Source of the DNA: Kitasatospora sp. SUK 42
GTDB lineage: Bacteria > Actinomycetota > Actinomycetes > Streptomycetales > Streptomycetaceae
Length of the DNA stretch: 64,000 bases
NCBI RefSeq assembly: GCF_015776785.2
Contig: NZ_LFMD02000007.1
Span: 1,408,615 to 1,472,614, forward strand
Direction: 5' to 3'
The notes under the pieces are model-generated. The model searched no databases and was not told the origin of the DNA. It saw nothing but the letters and a program-made list of their open reading frames with translations. The translations under genes were made by a program, and so were the position numbers. Shown piece after piece: positions 35,367 to 44,348 of the stretch; positions within the stretch are counted from its first letter, which is position 1; each line of letters begins with the position of its first letter.

Positions 35367-37471
35367 CGGCTCAGCGCCTCCTGTCGGCTCTCCCGGCGCT
35401 CCCGCACCTCGGGCCGGATCTCCGGCTGCGCCCGGGGCGGCGGCGGTGGCGCCTCGTGGACGGCGATGGCCGCCCGGACGGCGGTCTCCACCGCGCCCTC
35501 GATCCAGGCGTGCTTGAGCGAGACGTGCTCGCCGGCGAAGTGCACCGGGCCCTCCGGCTTGACCACGTCGAGGTGGAAGCTGGTCATCTGGTGCGGGGTG
35601 TACACCGCCGCCTCGCCGAAGGCGTACGGGTCGCGCAGCCAGCTCTGGGTCTGTCCGTAGCCGGTGTAGAACACCTCGATCCGGCGGCCGTGCACCGACT
35701 GGAGGTTGCGCAGCGCGTAGACGTAGCGCTCGTCGTCCTCCATGGAGTCCCAGCGCACCGCGTCGTCCGACCAGCTGTAGCTGGCCAGCACCACGCCGCC
35801 GCCGTCGCTGTCCGGCACCGGGTGCGAGGGGTAGTACATGAAGCGGTTCGGGTTGTCGGTGGTCGAACCGCCGCCGAAGCAGTTGGTGGCGGGGCGTACG
35901 CTCGCCCGCAGCAGCGCGGTGTGCTGGTAGACGTCCCGCTGGGCCTGGCTGATCCGTCGCTCGTCCACGCTCCCGTGCGCGCCGAGCAGGACCTCCGGCA
36001 GGTTGCGCGGCGGCCGGTGGCCGTTGTGGGCGGCGGCCACGGCCGCCTCGGCGTCCTCCTCGCCGGCCCGCTGGTAGTAGTCGTACAGGTCGGGTGAGAT
36101 GGAGTCGAGTTCGGCCTTCCAGTCCGCCTCGGTGAACTCCCACCAGCGGCGGGAGAACTCCAGCAGCACCTTGGTGGCCTGGTCGTAGTGGGTCTCGATG
36201 ATCGCCCGGCGCTTCTTGTACGAGAACGGGGGCGTCACCTGGACGAACCGCAGGGCGGAGAAGGGGACGGTGACGATCGCGAAGTCGCCCTTCCAGACTT
36301 CGGGTTCGGCCTCGGGGTCCTCCTCGGGAACGGTGAGGACGGCGACCTGCGCCCCGTTCGGGCCGACGTTGAGGCCGCCCCCGCCGTCCCGGCGCGGGTC
36401 CCAGTACTCCATCCGGATCATCCGCTCGCCCATCCGCAGCTCATCCCGGAGCTCCTCGGCGAGCACGTGGGGCAGCTTCCAGCTGCCGCCCGCGATCTCC
36501 CAGTAGGTGGCGTTCGGGTTGATGTCGCTGCGGCCCAGGAAGGTGTGGAAGAAGGCCAGGTGCAGCCGGGAGGTCATGTTCTCGATCGTGCCGATCGCCT
36601 CGATGGCCTCGTCGCTGAAGCCCGCGTACTCGCGCAGGAAGCGGCCCATCGAGTAGCCGTCGAAGTCGCGGATCACCCGGGCCCAGCCGTCCAGCCACTC
36701 GGCGAACGGCTTGTTCTCCCGCTTGCCGTCCTTGATCACCGAGTAGTAGTCGCGGACCGGCTCCAGTGCCTGGTTGACCATGTCGGCGGCGGTGATCCGC
36801 GCCTCGTCGCCGGTGAGGTGGAAGCCCTCGTTGATGCAGCTCGGGTCGGCGGCGTACTCGCCGCGGCGGGCCTGGATCCGGTTCGCGCGGATCCAGGAGT
36901 TGAAGCGCTTGGCCGGTTCGCGGAAGTCCGGGCTGTCCGTGCCGTACTTCCAGACCTTGCCGGGTTCGAAGGACTCGTAGACCACCGGGGGGACGGGTGC
37001 GTCGGGGTTGCCGGTGTCCGGGTCGATGTCGACGTTGAAGAACAGCTGCCGGTTCAGGCCGAGGCTGTCGACCAGGGCCAGGGTGAGCGGGTGGAAGCTG
37101 GGCAGTCGCATCGCCCCGGCCTCGGCGTACTGCTCCGGGTCGTAGAACGGCCCGTCCTCCTCGTCGCCGGTGGTGCGGAAGGTCTTGATGCGCCCGCCCA
37201 CCCGGCTGGCGTTGGCCTCCAGGATGGTGACGTTGTGTCCGGCGTCCTTGAGCAGCTTTCCGGCGACCAGGCCGGCGATGCCCGCGCCGACGATCAGCAC
37301 GTCCTTGGGGTCGTCCGTCTCCGGGATGCCGTCCTTGATCAGGACGTCGAGGTAGCGCAGTTTCAGGTCCTTGTCGTCAGGGCCGACCAGTAGCAGTTCG
37401 CGCGCCAGCTGCCGGCAGGTCTGCCAGCGGGCGCGACCCGTGGCCGTGCCCTCGATGACGGGGTTCTCCAT
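35363..37471 (-). CDS. L-glutamate-oxidase-like flavin amino acid oxidase
   Basis: A 702-residue flavoprotein with the dinucleotide fold [21 protein letters not shown] near residue 58, [11 protein letters not shown], and a C-terminal FAD block [19 protein letters not shown]. Length and wording match Streptomyces L-glutamate oxidase (about 701 residues). The substrate-arginine region is present as [16 protein letters not shown], with Arg 302 and His 309 spaced like the R305/H312 pair known from that enzyme. The predicted reaction is L-glutamate (or another L-amino acid) + O2 to 2-oxoacid, NH3 and H2O2. No signal peptide is obvious. GAGGAA, overlapping the stop of a 36-codon ORF, serves the ATG. 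Confidence 0.88.
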   Translation of the reverse strand: MENPVIEGTATGRARWQTCRQLARELLLVGPDDKDLKLRYLDVLIKDGIPETDDPKDVLIVGAGIAGLVAGKLLKDAGHNVTILEANASRVGGRIKTFRTTGDEEDGPFYDPEQYAEAGAMRLPSFHPLTLALVDSLGLNRQLFFNVDIDPDTGNPDAPVPPVVYESFEPGKVWKYGTDSPDFREPAKRFNSWIRANRIQARRGEYAADPSCINEGFHLTGDEARITAADMVNQALEPVRDYYSVIKDGKRENKPFAEWLDGWARVIRDFDGYSMGRFLREYAGFSDEAIEAIGTIENMTSRLHLAFFHTFLGRSDINPNATYWEIAGGSWKLPHVLAEELRDELRMGERMIRMEYWDPRRDGGGGLNVGPNGAQVAVLTVPEEDPEAEPEVWKGDFAIVTVPFSALRFVQVTPPFSYKKRRAIIETHYDQATKVLLEFSRRWWEFTEADWKAELDSISPDLYDYYQRAGEEDAEAAVAAAHNGHRPPRNLPEVLLGAHGSVDERRISQAQRDVYQHTALLRASVRPATNCFGGGSTTDNPNRFMYYPSHPVPDSDGGGVVLASYSWSDDAVRWDSMEDDERYVYALRNLQSVHGRRIEVFYTGYGQTQSWLRDPYAFGEAAVYTPHQMTSFHLDVVKPEGPVHFAGEHVSLKHAWIEGAVETAVRAAIAVHEAPPPPPRAQPEIRPEVRERRESRQEALSR

Positions 37472-37481
37472 GGGTGTTTCC

Positions 37482-37592
37482 TCAGGGGCGCTCGGTGGTC
37501 ACTCGGTGGTCGCTCGGTGGCCAGGAGCCGACCGGCTTGTCGGGGACCTCGATGCACGGCACGAAGGCGGGACGGGCGGGGGTTGTGGTCAC
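37482..37592 (-). CDS. 36-residue peptide gene heading the oxidase operon
   Basis: A GTG-initiated 36-codon ORF with a perfect AGGAGG 7 bases upstream. Its TGA lies 10 bases before the oxidase ATG and forms part of that gene's ribosome binding site (TGAGGA), so the genes are coupled. The peptide starts with a Thr/Pro/Ala-rich stretch, has a central [15 protein letters not shown] (one Cys, one Trp) and ends in VTTERP. It has no signal peptide or leader-like helix. I do not recognise it. It could be a subunit or activator of the oxidase, a regulatory ORF or a substrate peptide. Confidence 0.6.
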   Translation of the reverse strand: MTTTPARPAFVPCIEVPDKPVGSWPPSDHRVTTERP

Positions 37593-37660
37593 GCTCGGGC
37601 CTCCTCGCGGTGGGCGGGCGACAGGCATGGCGATCACGAGATGTGAGAGATCTACTACTC

Positions 37661-37691
37661 AGCGTAGCTTTGCTGTCGAGAGCCTTGTCAA
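37661..37691 (-). promoter_or_regulatory. Candidate promoter of the peptide-oxidase-decarboxylase operon
   Basis: On the minus strand: TTGACA (37686-37691) and TACGCT (37661-37666), spacer 19, ending 68 bases before the peptide start codon. The -35 overlaps a perfect palindrome. Confidence 0.45.
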
Positions 37692-37713
37692 CCGGAGGCC
37701 GGCCTCCGGTTGA
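37688..37713. terminator. 26-bp perfect palindrome at the operon boundary
   Basis: TCAACCGGAGGCC (37688-37700) and its exact complement (37701-37713). It lies 33 bases after the SWIM gene stop, where a terminator is expected, and also overlaps the next operon's -35. It may be a terminator, an operator, or both. Confidence 0.55.
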
Positions 37714-37746
37714 CGCCTCGGCCCGTGGCTGACCGAGCGGCGTTGC

Positions 37747-39759
37747 TCAGGGGCGGCCGGCGGTCTCCCGGTGCGCCTCGATGGTGACGGCGACTCGGAT
37801 GGCCGAGTCCGACCACGTACGGGCGGCGGCGTCCGGGTCGCCCGCACGGATGGCGTCGGCGAGGGCGCGCAGGAGCTCGGCGGTGGTGGCCAGGCCGCAC
37901 CGGTTCAGCCGGGCGGCGGTGCCGTCCAGGCGGGAGAGGACGGGGCCGTCCGCGTGGCGCAGGCCCCGGTGGGCGGTGTCGGCGAGGGCGGCGAGCGCCT
38001 CGGCGAGGCCGGCGGTGACAGGGTCGGCCGACGGCGGCGCGGCGGGGCCGAGGGCGGCGGAGCCGGCGCCGGGGGCGAGGTCGGGGACCACGACGGTGCC
38101 GCCCGCGAGGAGCGCGACGGGCTCCAGGACGGTGCGGCCGGCGGCGCGCCGGACGGTGGCGCTGACGTGGGTGACGGTGCCCGTGCCGAGCGCCGCGGCG
38201 ACCGCGTCGAGGGCGCCGGGGCAGGCCGGGTCGTACGTGGCGGCGAGGGTGGCGGGGTTGCCGGCGGCGTCGCGGACCGCGGCCTCCAGACGCTGCTCGG
38301 CCGCGTCGTACCGGACCTCCTCGACGGCGGAGAGCCGCACCACGTGCAGCGACTCGGCGGCGATCCGGGGCCGGATCAGCCGCGGCGGCCGGCCTTCGAG
38401 GGTGCGCAGGTGGGCGTCGAGGTCGGTGAGCAGCAGCGGGGCGGGCAGGTCGGTCCAGGCGCCGCCGACCGGGGTGACGGTGGTGCCGGCGATCCGGCCC
38501 CGACCGAGGCCGAGTTCGCGGGCGGCGCTGCGGACGGCGCTCTCGCTGACCACGTTGCCGGTGGCGAGGGCGTCGAGGCGGTGGCCGGCGACGCGGCGGG
38601 CGGCCAGCTGGTGGCCGGTGGGCGGGCGGCCGTCGGCGGGGACGTCCCAGCTGCGGCGCAGCACCAGGACGGTGCCCGCGGCGGGGTGGGCGAGGAGGAG
38701 CTCGGCGGACCTGGTCGTCGCGGTGCCGCGTATCCGGCAGCCCAGCGCGGTGAGGCGGACCCGGCGCAGCGGGGTCTCGGCGGCCTCGCGGACACCGAGC
38801 ACCTCCGGCCGTGACGTGCCCGGGTGGGCGGCGGCGCGGTGACGGGCGTGCAGTTCGGCCAGGAGCAGGGCCAGCTCCTCGGGCCGGTGGTCGGCGGACC
38901 GGGCGGCGTACGCGTCGAGCTGGCCGACCAGCTCGGCGACCACGCCGGCCGGCCAGTGCAGGGAACGGTCGGCGAGCTCGCCGCGCACCCGGTGGAGGTC
39001 GGCGGTGAGGACCGGCCCGGCGTGCACGGAACCGTCGAGCAGCAGCTCGCGGGCGAGATCGAGGGCGGCGTCCAGGACCGGCGGGATGCCGGGATCGGGC
39101 GCGGAACGGCCGCCGAGCGTGACGGTCGGGCGGCCGTCGGCGGCCCGGAAGGCCCAGACCGCGAGGGCGATCATCTCGCCCCGGCGGTCCTGCGCGGCGT
39201 CGGTGACCGCGAAGCCCAGCTCGCCGGGGACGGGGAACCGGACCGTGCAGGCGGCGAGTTCGGCGACCGGCTGCGGATCGTCCGGGCGCGCGTGGTGCAG
39301 CCGCGCGGTGTAGCCGCGCTCCAGCGTCCGGCGGGCGGCGGCCACGGCGCGGGCGCCGACGGCGGCGGTCAGCGCCTCGTCGTCCAGCGCGCCGGGGGAC
39401 CAGCCGGGAGCGGGCGCGGGGGTGTCCGGAGCGGCGGGGCCGGGGCCGGGATCCGGTGGGGCGGGGGTGTCGTCGGCGGCGGCGCGCTGGTGGGCGAGGA
39501 CCAGCGCGATCCGGTGGCGGCACACGCCCGGGGCGGCGCAGGTGCAGCTGCCGCCGTCCAGCCCGGTGCCGGGCGGCAGCGCGACGACGCTGCCGTCGGG
39601 GCAGGTGCCGCGCAGCGTGCCGTCCGGATCGAGCGAGGGCACCGGTCCGTCCCCGGCGGCGACCTCCCGGGCGGCGCGCTTGACCAGGCCGCGGTTGGCC
39701 AGCGCGGCCAGCGTGTCCGCGTCCAGGGCCAGCAGGTCGACGCGGACGGCGGCGGTCAC
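37747..39759 (-). CDS. SWIM zinc-finger protein (YehQ-like)
   Basis: A 670-residue protein with a SWIM-type zinc site near residues 72-82 (CTCAAPGVCRH, i.e. CxC...CxH) after a 70-residue N-terminal part that begins LALDADTLAALANRGLVKR. The rest is Ala/Arg-rich and without a recognisable catalytic motif. SWIM domains bind DNA or protein. It is the last gene of a five-gene chain; its GTG overlaps the VWA stop (GTGA). The E. coli counterpart in the same order is yehQ (established annotation of that locus; the role is unknown). Confidence 0.85.
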   Translation of the reverse strand: MTAAVRVDLLALDADTLAALANRGLVKRAAREVAAGDGPVPSLDPDGTLRGTCPDGSVVALPPGTGLDGGSCTCAAPGVCRHRIALVLAHQRAAADDTPAPPDPGPGPAAPDTPAPAPGWSPGALDDEALTAAVGARAVAAARRTLERGYTARLHHARPDDPQPVAELAACTVRFPVPGELGFAVTDAAQDRRGEMIALAVWAFRAADGRPTVTLGGRSAPDPGIPPVLDAALDLARELLLDGSVHAGPVLTADLHRVRGELADRSLHWPAGVVAELVGQLDAYAARSADHRPEELALLLAELHARHRAAAHPGTSRPEVLGVREAAETPLRRVRLTALGCRIRGTATTRSAELLLAHPAAGTVLVLRRSWDVPADGRPPTGHQLAARRVAGHRLDALATGNVVSESAVRSAARELGLGRGRIAGTTVTPVGGAWTDLPAPLLLTDLDAHLRTLEGRPPRLIRPRIAAESLHVVRLSAVEEVRYDAAEQRLEAAVRDAAGNPATLAATYDPACPGALDAVAAALGTGTVTHVSATVRRAAGRTVLEPVALLAGGTVVVPDLAPGAGSAALGPAAPPSADPVTAGLAEALAALADTAHRGLRHADGPVLSRLDGTAARLNRCGLATTAELLRALADAIRAGDPDAAARTWSDSAIRVAVTIEAHRETAGRP

Positions 39760-40898
39760 CGGCCGAGCCTCTCGGCGACGAACTCGGCCAGCATCCCCGG
39801 CGTCATGGCCCCCACCTGCGCGCCGACGTCGGCGAGCTGCCCGGCGAGCTCCCGGTCGTACGCGGGGGCGGCCTCCTCGTCGAGCGCGGCGAGGCCGAGC
39901 ACGGTGGCGCCCTGCCCGGTCAGCGAGCGGACGGTGCGCAGCAGCCGGTACCGGTCGCCGCCCTCGTAGAAGTCGCTGATCACCGCGAGGACCGTGCGTC
40001 GCGGGTTCTCCACCAGCCCGGCCGCGTAGTCGACCGCGCGGGCGATGTCGGTGCCGCCGCCGAGCTGGACCCGCATCAGCAGCTCCACCGGGTCGGTGAC
40101 CTCGGAGGTGAGGTCCACCACCTGGGTGTCGAAGGCGACCAGATGGGTCTTCAGCCCGGGCAGGTTCCACAGGCAGGCCGCGGTCACCGCGGAGTGGATC
40201 ACCGACCCCACCATCGACCCGGACTGGTCGACGAGCAGGATCAGCTGCCACTGCTCCAGGTGCCGGCGGGTGCGGGAGTGGAAGTGCGGGCGCTCGATCA
40301 GGATCCGCCGCTCGGAGGGGCGGTAGCGGCCGAGATTGGCCCGGACGGTGCGGCGGAAGTCGAAGTCGCGGGCCAGCGGGCGCCGGCTGGGGCGGGCCGA
40401 CCGGGCACCCGTGAACGCCTGGCGCAGCTCCGGGGTGAGGCGTTCCATCAGCTGCCGCACCACCGCGGCCACGATCCGGCGGGCCTGGCCGAGCAGCTGC
40501 CCGTTCATCAGGTGCTTGGTGCGGAGCACCGCGCGCAGCAGGGCGGCGCTCGGCTCGACCCGCTCCAGCACGGTCGGATCGGTGACGATCTCGTCGATCC
40601 CGTAGTGCTCGACGGCGTCGCGCTCCAGGCGCTCGATCGTCTCGCGGGGGAAGAGACGGTGGACGTCGTCCAGCCAGTCGACGGCGGTGACCCGCGACGG
40701 CCCCAGGCCGGCGCTGCGGACGCCACGGCGGTCGAGGTCCTCGTCGCGGCCGTACAGCCACTCCAGGGCGGCGTCGCGGGCGGCGCCGTCGGTACCCGGG
40801 CGGCCGGTCCACGGCTCGGCGGGGGAGCCGAGGACCAGGCGCCAGCGCTCCAGGGCGGGATCGGGCGCGGTCGCGGGGGCCGGCTCGGGGGAGGTCAC
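39756..40898 (-). CDS. VWA-domain protein (YehP-like)
   Basis: A 380-residue protein with a C-terminal von Willebrand factor A domain. The MIDAS DxSxS is LLVDQSGSMVGSV (Asp near residue 224), followed by LGGGTDIARAV and AVISDFYEGGD. The N-terminal half is helical and Arg-rich. VWA proteins paired with MoxR AAA+ ATPases act as metal-dependent adaptors. Both ends overlap neighbouring genes by 4 bases (GTGA), indicating tight co-expression. Confidence 0.9.
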   Translation of the reverse strand: MTSPEPAPATAPDPALERWRLVLGSPAEPWTGRPGTDGAARDAALEWLYGRDEDLDRRGVRSAGLGPSRVTAVDWLDDVHRLFPRETIERLERDAVEHYGIDEIVTDPTVLERVEPSAALLRAVLRTKHLMNGQLLGQARRIVAAVVRQLMERLTPELRQAFTGARSARPSRRPLARDFDFRRTVRANLGRYRPSERRILIERPHFHSRTRRHLEQWQLILLVDQSGSMVGSVIHSAVTAACLWNLPGLKTHLVAFDTQVVDLTSEVTDPVELLMRVQLGGGTDIARAVDYAAGLVENPRRTVLAVISDFYEGGDRYRLLRTVRSLTGQGATVLGLAALDEEAAPAYDRELAGQLADVGAQVGAMTPGMLAEFVAERLGR

Positions 40899-43201
40899 CG
40901 GGTGCTCCGCAGGCCGTGGCGGTCGAGCAGGGCGGTCACGTTCTCCTCCAGGGCGCGGGCGGCGGCCAGGTGCAGGGGGTCGGCGGTGGTGCGGAGCAGG
41001 GCGCGGGCGGAGCCGCGCAGGCCGCGGCGCTCGATCAGACGGCGCGCGATCCGCTCGCGTTCGCGCGGCGGGAACCAGGCGAACGCCTGGCGCAGGGCGG
41101 GGAGGGCGGTGAGGAACTCGGCGTCGGTGAGGTCGGCGAGGACGGAGTCCACGGCGGCCAGCAGGGAGCCGTCGCCCGCGTCGGCGGAGACCTCCTCCCG
41201 GGCGAGTGCGAACAGGCCGGCCAGCCAGTCGCCGAGCGTGCCGGGGTCTCCCGCGGCGTGCAGGGCGGCGGAGGCGAGGCCGGGGTCGGCGGTGGGGGTG
41301 AGGCCGGGATCGGCGGTGGGGGCGAGGGTGAGGTGGAGGCCGCGGGCGGCGCCGCGGAGGTCGGCCGGGGTGTGGGGGTCGCGGGCGATGCGGAGGGCGA
41401 GGGCGGTGGTGTCCTCGGCGGTGACGGTGAGCAGGCCGGGGGCGTGGCGGAGGGCGTCGCGGACGGCGACGAGGGCCGCGAGGCGGGCGGGGTCGGTGCC
41501 GGAGCGGCCGTGTGCGCCCTCGACCAGCCACAGGATGCGGCCGACCGCGCCGTCGATGACGGAGGCCAGCAGGGGGCTGCGGGCGGTGCCGTACACGCGG
41601 TCGTGCCGCCAGAGGCCGAGAGCGGTGGAGAGGACGCCGCCGAGGGCGCCGGGGTCGGGGTGGCGGGCGAGGGTGGCGGTGAGCGTGGTGAGGAGGCGGT
41701 CGGTGAGGGTGGTGGCGCCGCACAGCACGGTGTCGAAGAGCAGCGCGGCGAGTCCGGTGTCCGTCGGCTCGGTGGTGCGGGCGCGCTCGGCGAGGACGGT
41801 GGCGGCGGCCTCGTCGAGGGTCGCGCCGTACGCCCCGGCCTCGATCAGGGCGGCGTCGCGGCCGCTGTCCGGTCCGGCCTCCCAGCGTTCGGAGGTGACC
41901 GGGTCGCCGCCGTGGGCGGGGCCGGCGGTGCGGTGGCGGCCCGGCACGCCGAGGACGCGCAGCCGGTGCAGGGTGCGGCTGGCGGCCAGACCCTCCTCGG
42001 TGGTGAGCTCGCAGGTCAGCGGGCGGGTGCCGGTGGCGCCGATGGCGGCGAGCCGGGCGGCGGCGTCGTGGACCAGCGGCGGGGCGGGGGTGTCGGGGTG
42101 CAGCCGCCCGGTGCGGGAGCCGCTGCATGCGGCGACCATCTCGACCACCACCGGATGGCTGCCCGGCGCCAGCGGGGCGCGCTCCGACCAGGGCAGCGGC
42201 TGGGGCAGGTCGTCCTTGACCAACGCGCCGGCCAGGCCGTCGAGCACGTCGGTGCGGGCCGGCACCGGGTGGCCGCGCAGCGCGGCGAGGCCGCCGGTGA
42301 GCGCGGCGGCGGCGACCAGGTCGGCGGTGGAGACGGGGTGGTGGCGCCCGCGCAGGCGTGCGACCACGGACTGCCGCAGGTGGTCGGCGGCGACCTCGGG
42401 GCCGTCCTCCCACAGCTGCTGGTAGTAGGCGGGCGAGGGCATGCCGGACTGGTAGCCCGCGAAGGCGTCGAGCTGCCGGAACGAGTACGGCACCAGGTAG
42501 CTGCCGGAGACGGCGCCGGGCGGCGGCGCGGGCAGCGCGGGCCGCCCGGGGGCCTCCGCGGGGCGGGCGGCGAGGGCGCGCAGGGCGGGCGTGTGGAAGC
42601 CGCCGGTGACCACCAGCACGGTCGCGGCCCCCGCCTCGGCGACGACGGCGCGCACCCAGTCCGCCATGTACGCCTCGCGGGCCCGGTCGCCCTCGTCCGC
42701 GTCGGCGTCGCCGCGGACCAGGTCGAAGTAGGCGTCCAGGCGCTCGGCGAGCCCGTCCGCCGGCGCCACCTCGAACAGGCCGTCCCACAGGGCGTCCACC
42801 GAGCCGGTGCCGAAGCGTTCGCACAGCCGGGCGGTGGCCTCGGCGTACCGGGCCTCCGCGTCGGCGTACCGGTTGGCGCGCAGCTCGAACGCCGGGTGCC
42901 AGGACGGCAGGTCGACGAAGAGCACCTCCGCGCCGACCGCCCGCCCCTCCCGCAGCGCCACCCACTCGGGCGAGTAGTCGCACAGCGGTGCCCAGGTGGT
43001 CGCGGTGCGATCGGCGTCGCGGTAGTGGCTGAACACGGCGATCGGCAGACGGTGGCCGAGGGTCAGCTCGTCCAGCCGGCCGTTGAGGTCGGCCGGGCCC
43101 TCGACGAGCACGTACGCGGGCCGCAGCCGCCGGACGGTGTCCGCCACCAGACGGGCGCAGGCGGGGGAGTGGTGGCGGATTCCGAGGAAGACCGCGGGCA
43201 T
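40895..43201 (-). CDS. DUF5682-family protein (YehM-like)
   Basis: A 768-residue protein that begins [19 protein letters not shown], with a His-His pair, then VLVEGPADLN, the opening typical of DUF5682 proteins and somewhat like TraB/erythromycin-esterase-type folds. Conserved-looking blocks: AEVLFVDLPSWHPAF, VLVVTGGFHTPALRAL. The C-terminal half is helical. The start overlaps the AAA+ stop by one base (TGATG). Its biochemical role is unknown; it always travels with the MoxR/VWA pair in this type of cluster. Confidence 0.85.
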   Translation of the reverse strand: MPAVFLGIRHHSPACARLVADTVRRLRPAYVLVEGPADLNGRLDELTLGHRLPIAVFSHYRDADRTATTWAPLCDYSPEWVALREGRAVGAEVLFVDLPSWHPAFELRANRYADAEARYAEATARLCERFGTGSVDALWDGLFEVAPADGLAERLDAYFDLVRGDADADEGDRAREAYMADWVRAVVAEAGAATVLVVTGGFHTPALRALAARPAEAPGRPALPAPPPGAVSGSYLVPYSFRQLDAFAGYQSGMPSPAYYQQLWEDGPEVAADHLRQSVVARLRGRHHPVSTADLVAAAALTGGLAALRGHPVPARTDVLDGLAGALVKDDLPQPLPWSERAPLAPGSHPVVVEMVAACSGSRTGRLHPDTPAPPLVHDAAARLAAIGATGTRPLTCELTTEEGLAASRTLHRLRVLGVPGRHRTAGPAHGGDPVTSERWEAGPDSGRDAALIEAGAYGATLDEAAATVLAERARTTEPTDTGLAALLFDTVLCGATTLTDRLLTTLTATLARHPDPGALGGVLSTALGLWRHDRVYGTARSPLLASVIDGAVGRILWLVEGAHGRSGTDPARLAALVAVRDALRHAPGLLTVTAEDTTALALRIARDPHTPADLRGAARGLHLTLAPTADPGLTPTADPGLASAALHAAGDPGTLGDWLAGLFALAREEVSADAGDGSLLAAVDSVLADLTDAEFLTALPALRQAFAWFPPRERERIARRLIERRGLRGSARALLRTTADPLHLAAARALEENVTALLDRHGLRSTR

Positions 43202-44283
43202 CAGCCGGCCAGCAGGTGGCGGGCGTCGTGCACGGCCTGCCAGTGCGGGCCGCGCCGCCGCGGGACCCGCTGCTCCAGGTAGCGGCGCAGCCGGGCCAGG
43301 TCCTCCGGGCTGTCCTTGGCGGCGGTGCCGGCCAGGCTGGCGACCAGGTCGGCCGCGTTGCCGGCCTCGCCGCGCAGGTACCAGCCGCGCAGCCCGACCG
43401 CGTGGGCGACCGAGACTGCTTCGGCGGTGCTCATCACCGTGGACGGGCGGTCGCCGCCCTCGCCGGCCCGCAGCTCGCGGAAGGCGGTGACCAGCACCTC
43501 CAGCAGGTCCCGGTCGGGCGCCGCCGTCACCCCCGAGCGGCGCAGCAGGTGCCCGGACTCGGCCTCGACCAGGGCGAGTTCGGTGTCCAGGTCGGGGATG
43601 GGGAAGACCGTCTCGAAGTTGAACCGGCGCTTGAGCGCCGCGCTCATCTCGTTCACCCCCCGGTCGCGGGTGTTGGCGGTGGCGATCACGTTGAAGCCCT
43701 GCCTGGCGAAGACCATGCCCTCCGGCCCGTCCAGTTCGGGGATCGCCACCACCCGCTCGGAGAGCAGGGACAGCAGCGAGTCCTGCACCTCCAGCGGGCA
43801 GCGGGTGATCTCCTCGAACCGGACCAGCCGCCCCTCGGCCATGCCGCGCAGCATCGGCGCGGGCACCAGCGAGCGGGTGGAGGGGCCCTCGGAGACCAGC
43901 AGGGCGTAGTTCCACGAGTACTTGATCTGGTCCTCGGTGGTCGCCGCGCCGCCCTGCACGGTCAGCCGGGAGGTGCCGCTGACCGCCGCCGCGATCAGCT
44001 CCGACAGCAGCGACTTGGCGGTGCCCGGCTCGCCGACCAGCAGCAGGCCGCGGTTGGTGGCCAGGGTCACGAGGGCGCGCTCGACCAGCGCCGGGTGGCC
44101 GACGAACTTGCGGGCGATGCCGGCCGCCTCGTCGCCGACGATGAACCGGCGGGCCGCGCGCAGGCTCAGCTCCCAGCCCGGCGGGCGCGGGTCGCGGTCC
44201 TCGGCGCGCAGCGCCGCCAGCTCCCCGGCGTACCGGACCTCGGCGGGCGGCCGCTGGAGCTGCTCCTCGGCGGTGGTGGTCAT
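43201..44283 (-). CDS. MoxR-family AAA+ ATPase (YehL-like)
   Basis: A 360-residue AAA+ protein: Walker A GEPGTAKS (residues 84-91), a Walker B variant [10 protein letters not shown] (Glu where Asp is usual), sensor 1 [11 protein letters not shown] and an arginine-finger region [10 protein letters not shown]. MoxR ATPases remodel or activate partner complexes together with VWA proteins. GGGAAG lies before the ATG. It is separated from the DUF4132 gene by only 65 bases. Confidence 0.93.
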   Translation of the reverse strand: MTTTAEEQLQRPPAEVRYAGELAALRAEDRDPRPPGWELSLRAARRFIVGDEAAGIARKFVGHPALVERALVTLATNRGLLLVGEPGTAKSLLSELIAAAVSGTSRLTVQGGAATTEDQIKYSWNYALLVSEGPSTRSLVPAPMLRGMAEGRLVRFEEITRCPLEVQDSLLSLLSERVVAIPELDGPEGMVFARQGFNVIATANTRDRGVNEMSAALKRRFNFETVFPIPDLDTELALVEAESGHLLRRSGVTAAPDRDLLEVLVTAFRELRAGEGGDRPSTVMSTAEAVSVAHAVGLRGWYLRGEAGNAADLVASLAGTAAKDSPEDLARLRRYLEQRVPRRRGPHWQAVHDARHLLAG

Positions 44284-44307
44284 GGCGGACTTCCCGGTGT
44301 GGTTCGC

Positions 44308-44337
44308 GTGGCTGTCGGTGGGGTGGCTGTCGGTGGG
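44308..44337. repeat. Two tandem 15-bp units before the AAA+ gene
   Basis: GTGGCTGTCGGTGGG occurs at 44308-44322 and 44323-44337 in the 65-bp gap between the DUF4132 and MoxR genes. Confidence 0.75.
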
Positions 44338-44348
44338 GTGGTGCGCCG

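Noticed and set aside
33534-36143. 869-codon version of the ThDP enzyme
   Set aside because: The extra front part is the wrong frame of the oxidase. ATG 35366 gives the normal family N-terminus and a 4-base overlap.
37747-40812. Single 1021-codon protein covering the SWIM gene and part of the VWA gene
   Set aside because: The N-terminal 350 residues are the wrong frame of the VWA gene. The true GTG start at 39759 overlaps the VWA stop.
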